Notes: generated by a model from the sequence alone, not told the origin. Shown: positions 1-8,043, numbered from the stretch's first letter. The stretch: DNA of 64,000 nucleotides from Salinigranum salinum (GCF_009176545.1 NZ_VTOJ01000001.1:682001-746000); one strand, 5' to 3'. A program made the numbers and translations.

Positions 1-327
1 CTTTCGATGGGAACGCCAGCGATGCTCGAGACGATGCTTGAGCACGCCGACATCGGGGAGTTCATCAAGGACGCTATCAGTATCCACGAGATTCGAACCT
101 ACAAACCGGAGGCCGCAGTGTACCAGCACGCGGCGGCCCGGACCGGCACCCCAATCAACGAAATCGCTCATGTCGCCGGGCCATCGTTTGATGTCCGCGG
201 TGCGATGGCTGCCGGAATGCAGGGCATCTGGATCAACCGCACGAACGAGCCGTGGGATCCGTGGTTCCCGACTCCCGATCTGACGATCGACACGTTCGAC
301 GACCTCATTGCGGCGCTCGATATGTAA
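1..327 (+). CDS. HAD-family hydrolase, haloacid dehalogenase type II-like, C-terminal part
   Basis: The reading frame is open at the first base, so the N-terminal half lies outside the window. The visible part carries late HAD-superfamily motifs: a lysine in RTYKPE and an acidic loop around HVAGPSFDVRGAMAAGM, followed by GIWINR, the usual end of type II haloacid dehalogenases. These enzymes are cytosolic hydrolases that use an N-terminal Asp nucleophile, which cannot be checked here. Substrate is unknown. The gene runs toward the DUF4238 gene, so the two converge. The family is clear; the precise activity is inference. Confidence 0.85.
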   Translation, partial: LSMGTPAMLETMLEHADIGEFIKDAISIHEIRTYKPEAAVYQHAAARTGTPINEIAHVAGPSFDVRGAMAAGMQGIWINRTNEPWDPWFPTPDLTIDTFDDLIAALDM

Positions 328-350
328 CACTGGGAACCGGAGCGTTACCT

Positions 351-376
351 GACCGACTCGCGCCCTGTATTCAGCA
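351..376 (+). repeat. Imperfect direct repeat, left copy, flanking the DUF4238 gene
   Basis: This stretch matches 1721-1746 at 21 of 26 positions by eye, ending in the identical 12-mer CTGTATTCAGCA. The two copies lie 1,370 bases apart in the same orientation on either side of the DUF4238 gene. They could be attachment-site remnants or a duplication scar. Confidence 0.5.
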
Positions 377-460
377 GCGTCTACAACATCTCCTCAATTT
401 CTGCCAGTAGCGACGTGCGAGAGACAGAGGGAGGTATCATTGACTAATCGCAACGGGCCA

Positions 461-1615
461 TTAGAGGTTTAGCAATTGTTCAAGTTGCCTGACACACTGA
501 ATCAGTGCGATATCTGAGCCCCACCCAGCATTACTGAAGACGCTACGCACCAGATTCTGCCCCTCTTGAGCCCGCGTGGATGTCCGTTGTTGTACGTAGG
601 GGAGATGCGTCATCGTCGTACAATGGGGCAGGTTCGGAGACCGCTTGGGAACCTGATAGGGTGGCGTCTGATGGATATCGAACTCTTCCCCTTCTTCAGT
701 TTCAAGCGTAATCGTCCGCTCCTGACGACGGCGGTATTCATCCATCCGGTCATGCAGGTTCTGGATGTACTCCTCACTACTTGAGTGGAATACGACGACA
801 CTATCCGCGTTATGGAACTGGAGCAGATTTAGCTGGTCCACGACGTCAGGCGATTTGATTAGCACCTGTCGCTTAGAGTTACTGTTAAAGCTGTACACCA
901 GCGGGTCGTACAGGAGCATCATCCGATGCCGGTCTATAGGGCAGAAAATCTGGAGCCCGCGATTAGCGAGTCCCGCCGGGACCAGTCCATGCGATTGTTT
1001 GTACTGGGGAATGTCGTGAACCATGGGGGCATCCGAGATAATGAACTCTTGATCGGTGACGTTGCACAGTAACACCGCATGGAGGTCGCCAATTGCGAGG
1101 AACCCGAACAGGCCCTGTGCAATCAGAAAGTGATGATTCCCGAGGAGCGAAGCGTCCACGAGGACCTCTTCCTTCTCCTCTTCTGTGAGATTTGATTTCC
1201 AGTCAATCAACTCTTCGTATCGTCTTGCCTCTACGTCGTCTTGGAAGGCTTCCCGGAGTGTCTCCTCGCCGCTGTTGATATGATCTCTTGTGGATTTGGT
1301 CCTAGCTCGCTGGGTCGTGACGAAGGAGAGCAACAGCTGGCGGTGCTGGTCTGAGAGGTCCAGTAGGTCGGTTCCCCGGCGAAGATCACGGAGCGCCCGG
1401 GAATGATACTCGTCGACGTTCCCGAGTTCCATCTCAACGTTCGGTGGGTTGCCGTAGAGATACGTTCGAGAGCAAATTGAATCAATATTCTGTGGATGGG
1501 TCGACTCGCCAGCGATTGGGAGGACATTGGTTATTTTGTCGGTCGTCCAAGCTCTGAGGTAGTGTTGGGGGACGTAATGATGGTTCTTCGGATGGTCCTT
1601 TCGTTGCTGCCCCAT
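461..1615 (-). CDS. DUF4238 family protein
   Basis: A 384-residue protein starting at the ATG at 1615; a TTG 12 bases upstream is the alternative. The N-terminus has the HHYVPQHYLRAW signature typical of DUF4238, a family of unknown biochemistry found mostly in accessory and phage-related DNA. No membrane segments or signal peptide are visible. It lies downstream of the serine recombinase on the same strand, separated by about 200 bases with its own TATA-like element near 1640-1650, so it is probably a separate unit. Imperfect 26-base direct repeats bracket it (351-376 and 1721-1746), suggesting it moved as a cassette. Function is not known. Confidence 0.75.
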   Translation of the reverse strand: MGQQRKDHPKNHHYVPQHYLRAWTTDKITNVLPIAGESTHPQNIDSICSRTYLYGNPPNVEMELGNVDEYHSRALRDLRRGTDLLDLSDQHRQLLLSFVTTQRARTKSTRDHINSGEETLREAFQDDVEARRYEELIDWKSNLTEEEKEEVLVDASLLGNHHFLIAQGLFGFLAIGDLHAVLLCNVTDQEFIISDAPMVHDIPQYKQSHGLVPAGLANRGLQIFCPIDRHRMMLLYDPLVYSFNSNSKRQVLIKSPDVVDQLNLLQFHNADSVVVFHSSSEEYIQNLHDRMDEYRRRQERTITLETEEGEEFDIHQTPPYQVPKRSPNLPHCTTMTHLPYVQQRTSTRAQEGQNLVRSVFSNAGWGSDIALIQCVRQLEQLLNL

Positions 1616-1720
1616 CAGATAATTCAAGTAGGATGTTTGTGAATAATAGGTCTTGGGCCTGTGTGCTACTACTCAGGAAGGCTCTGTGAGCGAATACCGT
1701 GCACACCCCACGGACGGATT

Positions 1721-1746
1721 GGTCGATTCTCGCTCTGTATTCAGCA
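1721..1746 (+). repeat. Imperfect direct repeat, right copy, flanking the DUF4238 gene
   Basis: This is the partner of 351-376, sharing the 12-mer CTGTATTCAGCA at its right end. It lies about 67 bases beyond the stop codon of the serine recombinase, a common position for a recombinase attachment site. Confidence 0.5.
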
Positions 1747-1812
1747 CGGCCCAAAAACTATCAGCGCCAGATGATTTCAACAGAGCCGGAGGAGACACTA
1801 TATCGGTATCAA

Positions 1813-2769
1813 TTACACCTGGTTTCTGAGTTCGATCTTAGGCCCTCTACCCTCAACAAACAACTCGTACTGACCGACGACATGATCAATATGATTCGAT
1901 TTTCTTGAAGCTGACATATTTGTTCTCTCTGTATCACCGGACTTGAAGCGGTTTCTAGTCGCTGAAGCTTTAGAAAACGTTTCCTCGGAAACAATCCGGT
2001 AGTCTGAAATCTGCTTCGAGACGCCCGCTACTCTGTATTCTCCTGTGTAAATCACATTCCGAAGTACATCACCCACTGCCCGGGCACACCATTCGTTTGA
2101 TCGTTTCGTTTGTACCCCACGTTCGTTTAGCTGCTGTGCTACCTCTGACATTGACTTACGGTCAAGATACTCGTGGAATATTTGCTTCACCAATTGAGCT
2201 TCAGGCTCGTTCACGACCAACCGCCCGTCTTCTATGTCGTATCCCAGAGGAGGCGATTTATTCGGCCATCTGCCATCCATTGCCATCGCGTACAACCCCA
2301 TGCGTGAGCGGTCGCGAATCATATCTCGCTCAAATTCCGCGGCACTTGCGATATTTCTGAAGTTGAACCGACCAGCCGATGTGGTCGTGTCTATCTGTTC
2401 AGTCACGCTGTGAAGCGCGATGTCCCACTCTCGGAGTTGCCTCTCCAACTGAACTACGTGCAGGAGGCTCCGAGAGAATCGGTCGAGCTTCCAGAACACG
2501 ACGACATCAAACAGCCTGCGCTCTCCGTAATCCATCAATATTTGGAACTGCGGTCTGTCTACGTCCTTCCCGCTCTTTGCCTCGTCTTGGAACACGTACA
2601 GCGAAAGCCACTGCTGGAACTCACATCGCTCCAAGCATCGCCGCACCTGTTCCTTCAACGAGTACCCAAACTTTGGATTACTCTTGGACGTCCTCGCATA
2701 CACTGCCGCCCGTACCGTCTCCGGTTGTTCATCGGCTTCGGGTCTATCCCAAACGGACCCCTCAAACAT
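1813..2769 (-). CDS. Serine recombinase (resolvase/invertase plus recombinase domain)
   Basis: A 318-residue serine recombinase. The resolvase catalytic domain (about residues 19-165) has VYARTS with the predicted nucleophile Ser28, and KLDRFSRS with the catalytic arginines near 97 and 100. A recombinase domain follows (about 173-250, PPLGYD to YTGEYR). The C-terminus is short: there is no long zinc-ribbon/coiled-coil region as in 450-600-residue integrases. The ATG at 2769 lies inside the end of the TFB gene (8-base overlap), so it is very likely translationally coupled to TFB and the Cas4-like gene. It would catalyse site-specific strand exchange; whether integrase, invertase or excisionase is unknown. 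Confidence 0.9.
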   Translation of the reverse strand: MFEGSVWDRPEADEQPETVRAAVYARTSKSNPKFGYSLKEQVRRCLERCEFQQWLSLYVFQDEAKSGKDVDRPQFQILMDYGERRLFDVVVFWKLDRFSRSLLHVVQLERQLREWDIALHSVTEQIDTTTSAGRFNFRNIASAAEFERDMIRDRSRMGLYAMAMDGRWPNKSPPLGYDIEDGRLVVNEPEAQLVKQIFHEYLDRKSMSEVAQQLNERGVQTKRSNEWCARAVGDVLRNVIYTGEYRVAGVSKQISDYRIVSEETFSKASATRNRFKSGDTERTNMSASRKSNHIDHVVGQYELFVEGRGPKIELRNQV

Positions 2770-3559
2770 CGATAACCCCTCCTTGCCTGAACTCTTGTAG
2801 TCGAACCCGAATGGTTTCACGTGAAACCCCCGCTGCTTCCGCGATCTCACGTTGTGTTCGCTCCCCAGATTCCACAGCGTAGATTGCCGCGCTTGCCACT
2901 CCAACCGGATTCCGCCCGGCAACTAGTCCCTCAGATCTTGCCGACTGTACGAGTTCGCGGGCGCGTTCTACTGTCGTGGGCGTACACTCGAGCGACTTAC
3001 AGAGAGGTTCGATGTAACTCTCCGGCAAGCAGTCCGCATTTTCGAGATTCAGCTCTCTCTTCAGTCGTTTGGTGAGCCTGCCGATGTCACGAGAATCTCT
3101 ATTCATCCGGTGAGCGACAAGACTGATCGGAAGCGGTTCCCCTGCCTGTCGTGTGGCTATGCAGACCAGTGCGCCAACCACGTCCTCAGTATGCCGTCCA
3201 TCATTGAGTCTATCTCGTGCCACCTGACCGTACAGTGAAGCGACCTGTAGGCGCACATCGGAGGAAAGATCGAATTGGTTCCCAATCTGTTCCAGAATCT
3301 CCAGTGCAGTTGCGACACGCTGTTCAGTGCTGTTCCTGACTTTGAACACGTCAGTCCACTCTTCACTGTCCCTCGGATTGTCCGCACTCATCGCTTGACT
3401 CTCTCTGAGTTGACTCAATGCTTCCTCCACGCCCTCCTGCCGAATTACGAACCCACACGCAGTACAAACGCCTTCGACGAAGTCGAAGTCGCTCACGACC
3501 GATTCTCCACCACATGCGGGGCACACCGATGGCCCGTCACTGGGTGAACTGCTAATCAT
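2762..3559 (-). CDS. TFB (TFIIB-like) protein lacking the usual B-reader/linker stretch
   Basis: A 265-residue TFB homologue. It has an N-terminal zinc ribbon (Cys13, 16, 32, 35; CPAC and CTAC) that in TFBs docks on RNA polymerase, and two cyclin-like repeats ending in a helix-turn-helix (REIAEAAGVSRETIRVRL) that in TFBs reads the BRE. Between ribbon and first repeat there are only about 30 poorly conserved residues. The conserved B-reader and B-linker region of housekeeping haloarchaeal TFBs is not recognisable. Its ATG overlaps the Cas4-like stop (ATGA) and its end overlaps the recombinase start. It may redirect polymerase to island promoters or act as a blocker. Confidence 0.85.
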   Translation of the reverse strand: MISSSPSDGPSVCPACGGESVVSDFDFVEGVCTACGFVIRQEGVEEALSQLRESQAMSADNPRDSEEWTDVFKVRNSTEQRVATALEILEQIGNQFDLSSDVRLQVASLYGQVARDRLNDGRHTEDVVGALVCIATRQAGEPLPISLVAHRMNRDSRDIGRLTKRLKRELNLENADCLPESYIEPLCKSLECTPTTVERARELVQSARSEGLVAGRNPVGVASAAIYAVESGERTQREIAEAAGVSRETIRVRLQEFRQGGVIDV

Positions 3560-4671
3560 GTCGGGTCAACTCCCGGGCTGTCAGGGGTCAGCTGATGCTG
3601 CCTCTCCGGGTGTGGTTCAACCAACTCGGAAAGAGTACCCTCAGAGGCACACATCGGACAAACCGGATACGCGTTTGTGTCACCATCCCAGTCTACAGCG
3701 GCAACGTCGAAGCGATGAGATTCGACTTCGCAACACCAGTCGTAGACACAGTACTGATTTGCCAAATCAGGGTGCTGGATTGCAAGAGTCGGGGTCAGTC
3801 TGGCGTTGGAGTGTGACTGAACGTACGTCTCCACTTTCTTTCGAGGATACGTCACACCGGGAAGGAACCCGTTAGCTCCCTCGTCTTGGAAGCCAGCCTC
3901 CGCTTGTCCACATCGTTTTCTAAATGAACAGAAGTTGCACTCCCAATCGAAGACTGGCTCTGCCGGAGGCAGCTGTTCGTCGAGTCTGAACTCGGTGTGT
4001 GTGGTTGCCCACTCGAGAACGAGTTCGGACCATTGTTTCCTGTCGAATCGCACCTCAAACGCCTTGATGCTCAGAGTCGTTCGATCACCGTAGATTATCA
4101 GTCCGGTCCGGACCTCTGTCTCCCACTCTCGAGAGAGACCCTCCATGTAGGCCAGGAGCTGCGCGACATGGTGGGGATTCGGTGCCGTCGTATTCGCAAT
4201 GGAGTCCTTTGTCTTCACTTCCGTTGGGAGAATCGGTGTACTCTGAGCGTCGACGACAACTGGGTCTGTGCTTCCTCGAATCCGGATGTCACCTCCATTC
4301 GTCTCGACCGTGTAGTCCACCCACATCGAGTTCCGGACGTACGCTTTGTCGCCGACGACCGAACTCAGATATGGCATCAGGATTTCTTCTTCGAACCTCG
4401 TCCCTGTCCAGAAGATGCCGTCTGGGTCATCAACTTCTTCTGGCGCGTTGAGTTGCCGATAGAAGATTTTCCGGTGGCATTGATTGAGCTGGCTGGGTGA
4501 GTGCTGATTGGCTGGCTTTACTGGTGGTGGCGTGTTGAGATAGGGCTTCCCGGACTTGATGTTCTCAGCGAACTGCCGTTCCTCGTACCACGCGTCAAAG
4601 CCTGAGGGATCAATAGTCTCCAGAAGAGTCTGGATGAGGGTCGGGTGTTCCGGTGGTGCGGTCGATGGCAT
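3556..4671 (-). CDS. Cas4-like PD-(D/E)XK nuclease with predicted Fe-S cluster
   Basis: A 371-residue RecB/Cas4-type nuclease. The active-site order is visible: Glu94 region (GTRFEEE), Asp136 (GSTDPVV), Glu151-x-Lys153 (TEVKTK) and Gln171 (HHVAQLLAYM). Cys65 (NQCHRKIFYRQ) with Cys245, Cys248 and Cys254 (CNFCSFRKRC) fits the four-cysteine iron-sulphur cluster of Cas4 and AddB. A further cysteine set (308, 313, 314, 338, 341) forms a probable extra zinc module absent from ordinary Cas4. There is no cas1, cas2 or CRISPR array nearby, so this is not an adaptation-module Cas4. It is the first gene of a three-gene overlapping operon with TFB and recombinase. Confidence 0.85.
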   Translation of the reverse strand: MPSTAPPEHPTLIQTLLETIDPSGFDAWYEERQFAENIKSGKPYLNTPPPVKPANQHSPSQLNQCHRKIFYRQLNAPEEVDDPDGIFWTGTRFEEEILMPYLSSVVGDKAYVRNSMWVDYTVETNGGDIRIRGSTDPVVVDAQSTPILPTEVKTKDSIANTTAPNPHHVAQLLAYMEGLSREWETEVRTGLIIYGDRTTLSIKAFEVRFDRKQWSELVLEWATTHTEFRLDEQLPPAEPVFDWECNFCSFRKRCGQAEAGFQDEGANGFLPGVTYPRKKVETYVQSHSNARLTPTLAIQHPDLANQYCVYDWCCEVESHRFDVAAVDWDGDTNAYPVCPMCASEGTLSELVEPHPERQHQLTPDSPGVDPT

Positions 4672-4803
4672 TTGTGAAGGTACGATATGATGTCAGAGAA
4701 TATAGTTATAATGTGATTTACGTCTTAAAGAACACAGATAACATCATTTTGACCAAGAGCACCCCCATCCCTTTCTTTAGTCTAGGTCTGGAAGTCGTGC
4801 TGA
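4672..4803. promoter_or_regulatory. Divergent promoter region, Cas4-TFB-recombinase operon and winged-helix regulator
   Basis: A 132-base AT-rich gap between divergent starts. For the minus-strand operon a TATA-like stretch lies at about 4695-4708 (AATATAGTTATA on the plus strand). For the plus-strand gene a T-rich element lies at about 4773-4781. ATGATGT at 4687-4693 and its reverse complement ACATCAT at 4741-4747 form a widely spaced inverted pair that could be regulator half-sites. Assignments are by eye. Confidence 0.5.
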
Positions 4804-5061
4804 ATGCGGCCCCGTGCAGACTGGATGACTAAGGCTGACGATCACATCCTCGAGCTACTGAGCGAAGCGGGAATCGCCGCGAATCCTGCGACGATTGCGT
4901 TCAACATCGATTACGACGGTGGGTATGTCGCTCACCGGTGCCGCGAATTGGCGACCCACGACTTGATACATCGTGTGCATGAAACCAAAGCGATGTATCG
5001 AATAACCGAATTTGGAGAACAGTATCTCAGAGGTGACCTAACCACGGGGGATCTGGAGTGA
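4804..5061 (+). CDS. Small winged-helix regulator, phiH1-repressor-like
   Basis: An 85-residue winged-helix protein opening with RADWMTKADDHILELL and continuing with a helix-turn-helix (NPATIAFNIDYDGGYVAHRC) and a wing ending YRITEFGEQYL. This is the layout of the small haloarchaeal repressor-like proteins often annotated as phiH1 repressor or PadR/MarR-like, common in proviruses and plasmids. It is transcribed divergently from the Cas4-like operon across a 132-base promoter region and is the obvious candidate for its repressor. DNA-binding is well supported by family; the target is inference. Confidence 0.8.
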   Translation: MRPRADWMTKADDHILELLSEAGIAANPATIAFNIDYDGGYVAHRCRELATHDLIHRVHETKAMYRITEFGEQYLRGDLTTGDLE

Positions 5062-5211
5062 CCTTCGGACACAACTTACGTACCGGGTACAACGACGAAC
5101 CATAACTTCCTGCTTCGTCTGAGTCATCCGGTTGCAGTCGGAATACTCGAACCTATTGCAATCATTGGTCAGAGAGTTGTATGTGGTCGTCTGAATGTGT
5201 AGTACGTATCA

Positions 5212-5229
5212 TGTATATTTTCATATACA
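5212..5229. promoter_or_regulatory. Perfect inverted repeat, candidate operator
   Basis: TGTATAT and ATATACA surround a four-base TTTC, giving an 18-base palindrome about 70 bases before the ATG of the downstream gene at 5299. It lies in a 240-base intergenic region with no other gene. It could be an operator or part of a promoter. Confidence 0.35.
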
Positions 5230-5298
5230 AACTCGTTATTTCTGCGTTCCCGAAGTGCTAATGAACCTGCAGCATATATCAACAAGTTGCCACAGACG

Positions 5299-6006
5299 AT
5301 GAGGTGGAAAGTCCAATTGGAAGGGTATGAAAAAGGATTGAAACAGTTATCCGAATCATTCGACAATAACCCAAGAATATTCGAGGAAGAAGGAGCACAT
5401 TATATTTGGTCTTCTACATTTGAGCAGCTAGACCAATCAATTGAGGTTCAGGATGCAGGTGACAAAATTATCAGAATCATCCGTCGTCTTGGAGAGATTG
5501 ATTCGCTTCGTGTTAGAGAATTAGATGCTTCGACTGTGGTCGAGATTCAAGATGACGGGTCTGAACGCAAGGTTGTCCATGCTTCGGCTACAGCGACAGC
5601 AACAACCACGACGTCAGCACGGGTTTCAGTTGAGGGAGAAGAGCCAACTCCCAGAGCGGAGTCTACATATGAGTACACAAAATTGGCTCTGTCCGATGAT
5701 ACAGTACGGGAACTGATAGAACTGCGGGATAACGGGGATCATTGGGTGAATCTTTATCGAGTTTACGAATACATTCAAGACAATCTCGAGTCAGAAAATA
5801 ATATTGTTGAACAAGGATGGTGGACAGAGTCCGAGAAAGACCGATTTAAACAAACCGCGAATAGTTCAGAAGCTATCGGACACGAAGCACGACACGGAGA
5901 CACCAGAGTACCAGCACCATCAAACCCGATGGACCATGCGCAAGCCAAATCACTAATTGAAAACCTCATTAATAATTGGCTTAGACACAGACAAGAGAGT
6001 TCTTGA
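5299..6006 (+). CDS. Conserved protein of unknown function, probably transferred from bacteria
   Basis: A 235-residue protein from the ATG at 5299 (a TTG at 5287 is the alternative). Visible parts are an N-terminal domain starting MRWKVQLEG with a WSSTFEQL motif, a Thr/Ala-rich low-complexity joint near residues 95-110, and a helical C-terminal domain with WVNLYRVYEYI, FKQTANSSEAIGHEARHG and PMDHAQAKSLIENL. From memory this two-domain layout recurs in bacterial proteins of unknown function. Codon use is much more AT-rich than the core genes, supporting transfer. There are no known catalytic motifs, signal peptide or membrane segments. I assign no function. Confidence 0.75.
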   Translation: MRWKVQLEGYEKGLKQLSESFDNNPRIFEEEGAHYIWSSTFEQLDQSIEVQDAGDKIIRIIRRLGEIDSLRVRELDASTVVEIQDDGSERKVVHASATATATTTTSARVSVEGEEPTPRAESTYEYTKLALSDDTVRELIELRDNGDHWVNLYRVYEYIQDNLESENNIVEQGWWTESEKDRFKQTANSSEAIGHEARHGDTRVPAPSNPMDHAQAKSLIENLINNWLRHRQESS

Positions 6007-6223
6007 TTTATTTAAGCATCAAAAATGCCAGGTTCAATTGAGTACCAGCACGAACGATACACTTCTGGTTGGTAATATTCTACTGACTACATCCTCTACC
6101 TCTCATGAACCTATATTGACAGTTCATGTGTACTTTTGTGACTTACACTAGATACCTCAGTCAGAGAGATTGCACACAAAACAATAACTGACCCTGGATT
6201 TACTTTGATTGTAGGCTCCGATT

Positions 6224-7078
6224 ATGGACCTGCCTTACACCGTCGGCCAAAGGACGAAGAGGGCTAAAATTCACGAACGATTTGGAGGCAATCCTCAATC
6301 TGGAATCTCCAGCTCCGGACAGGTTGATGCAGTTTTCCTCTTCACTGACGACGAGGGCGATAATCCATATGAGGACAAATGGATTTCCGAAACTGAGTTC
6401 GAGTATTCTGGACAAGGACAACAAGATGACCAGAACTTCGACCGATCCAACCCAAATGGCCGAGCGAATGACGACCTGAAAAACCATGCTCAGTACGGTA
6501 AGGAGGTACATCTCTTCGAGAAATCAGTCGAAAATGACTCCATAGTCGTATACTTGGGCCAACTGGAATATGTTGACCATGATTTCAAACAGCGCAAGGA
6601 CGTGGACGGTAATCCTCGTCAAGAAATTCGCTTCGAACTTCAATTGGTGAAAAATGAATACACTGGTGATAGAGACGTTGTCTCGGACGAAGATACACTC
6701 AGGGAGTTAGCAAGGAACGCTTCCAGTAATGATTCGCCTTCGAGTAAACGGGGTGGAAAAAGTCACAAAACATCGAGGCTCGTTCGTGAATATGCCTTAG
6801 ACTGGGCAAACGGATACTGTCAAGGTTGTGACAATCCGGGCCCATTCAAGACTCCGAGTGGCGACCGCTATCTTGAAGTTCACCATGTTTTCCGCCGAGC
6901 TGATGGGGGTCCTGATCATCCAGACGCAGTGATTGCTCTTTGCCCCAACTGTCACAGTGAACGGCACTATGGGCGGAGAGGAGACCAATTCAATAGAAGA
7001 CTCATCGAAAGACTGCGGGAGCGAGCGATAGACCAAATTGGGGAGATTCCGCCGGTACTGAGAAAGAATCCTGAATAA
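6224..7078 (+). CDS. McrA-like SRA-HNH endonuclease, predicted modification-dependent restriction
   Basis: A 284-residue two-domain nuclease. The N-terminal half (about 5-145: GQRTKRAKIHERFGG, then HLFEKSVENDSIVVYLGQ) resembles the SRA-like domain of Streptomyces ScoMcrA, which recognises modified DNA. The C-terminus is a zinc-stabilised HNH nuclease with Cys199/Cys202, EVHH at 218-221 and CPNCH at 240-244. Family knowledge predicts cleavage of DNA carrying modified cytosine or phosphorothioate, a type IV restriction role that needs no methylase partner, and none is present. A TATA-like element at about 6196-6205 fits a leaderless start at 6224. It converges on the CARF-like gene. Confidence 0.8.
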   Translation: MDLPYTVGQRTKRAKIHERFGGNPQSGISSSGQVDAVFLFTDDEGDNPYEDKWISETEFEYSGQGQQDDQNFDRSNPNGRANDDLKNHAQYGKEVHLFEKSVENDSIVVYLGQLEYVDHDFKQRKDVDGNPRQEIRFELQLVKNEYTGDRDVVSDEDTLRELARNASSNDSPSSKRGGKSHKTSRLVREYALDWANGYCQGCDNPGPFKTPSGDRYLEVHHVFRRADGGPDHPDAVIALCPNCHSERHYGRRGDQFNRRLIERLRERAIDQIGEIPPVLRKNPE

Positions 7079-7299
7079 GGTTACACTCATGAAAATATCT
7101 CTGTCCATTACTCTTTAGCTTGGAGGAACATATTCCCCCGAATGTCGTATAATGCGCCGGGCTCCAGCCAGTCGTGGCAACTACTGATGATACACCTTCT
7201 CTATCCAGCACGTGACTGTTATCAGTTGCTGAGGATTTCAACTGAGCTTCCGATTGCCATCGGCGGTCGGTGGCGACATAGACGTTCACTTCACGGATC

Positions 7300-8043
7300 T
7301 CATTCTAACATATAACTGAACACTTTCAGCGTCTTCTTACCGTCCTCGGTCAACCAAATTCGCTTCTCTTGTCCTCGGCGCTGCTCTTCAATTAATCCCC
7401 TCTCTTGAAGCGGTTCTATGATTTCCTTGTCCACTGGATCATACAGGTTTTTCAGTTCTTGTCGGTCATACCGTGAAAGAAGTGGGAAATCCTCACCACG
7501 GACATACTCAACCAGTTCACCCTTCGCTACGTCTCCCTCCTCGTCGACGAACGCGAGAACTGCAAGATATTGTTTGTCCGGAAGTCCGATGGGGTACACG
7601 CTCAATGGAACAGTCTCCTTGACACCCTTCGAAATCGTCTCCCCATGATACCCCTTCGCCTTCACATAGTACGGACGAGCCTTCGTCGCCATGCATACGA
7701 TCATACCACTGATTGCCGTGATCTTACTTCCTGTCGCGAGGTTCACCAAAATTCGGTGTTCCGCGTATTCATCAGCTAATTCTGCGATGGCCCAGAGTGA
7801 AGAGTACAGATCAAAGAAGTCACACGATTTATCCTCGCACTCAATTCCTTTAGCATTCAATTCCGCTTCAACTGTTGCCTGACAATCCGCTCCTTTCTCG
7901 GTTTGATTCTCGTGAATCAGTAGAATGACGAAATCTGCATCGTTCTCGACAGCGGGAGCATAGACCCGCTCAGTCTCATATCCCATTGGCGCGATGTGAA
8001 CGTCCAAGGGACCTTTCAGACTCATGTGACATGTGTCTATCAT
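7300..8043 (-). CDS. HFX_2341-type transcriptional regulator, CARF-like domain plus winged helix
   Basis: A 247-residue protein. Residues about 13-125 form a Rossmann-like CARF-type fold with DVHIAPMGYETERV at the start and NLATGSKITA around residues 101-110, the position of the ligand-binding loop in CARF proteins. Residues about 150-247 form a winged-helix tail (PLQERGLIEEQRRGQEKRIWLTE written as two pieces in the protein). In CRISPR biology CARF-winged-helix proteins respond to nucleotide second messengers, but no type III CRISPR system is in this window. Start is ATG 8043; ATG 8025 is possible. Three TCTAGA palindromes lie 37-70 bases upstream. Confidence 0.75.
   Translation of the reverse strand: MIDTCHMSLKGPLDVHIAPMGYETERVYAPAVENDADFVILLIHENQTEKGADCQATVEAELNAKGIECEDKSCDFFDLYSSLWAIAELADEYAEHRILVNLATGSKITAISGMIVCMATKARPYYVKAKGYHGETISKGVKETVPLSVYPIGLPDKQYLAVLAFVDEEGDVAKGELVEYVRGEDFPLLSRYDRQELKNLYDPVDKEIIEPLQERGLIEEQRRGQEKRIWLTEDGKKTLKVFSYMLE

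Noticed and set aside
7002-7289. Minus-strand ORF starting MNVYVATDRRWQSE
   Set aside because: Its C-terminal half overlaps the HNH gene and no domain is recognised. It could be a remnant but is not supported.
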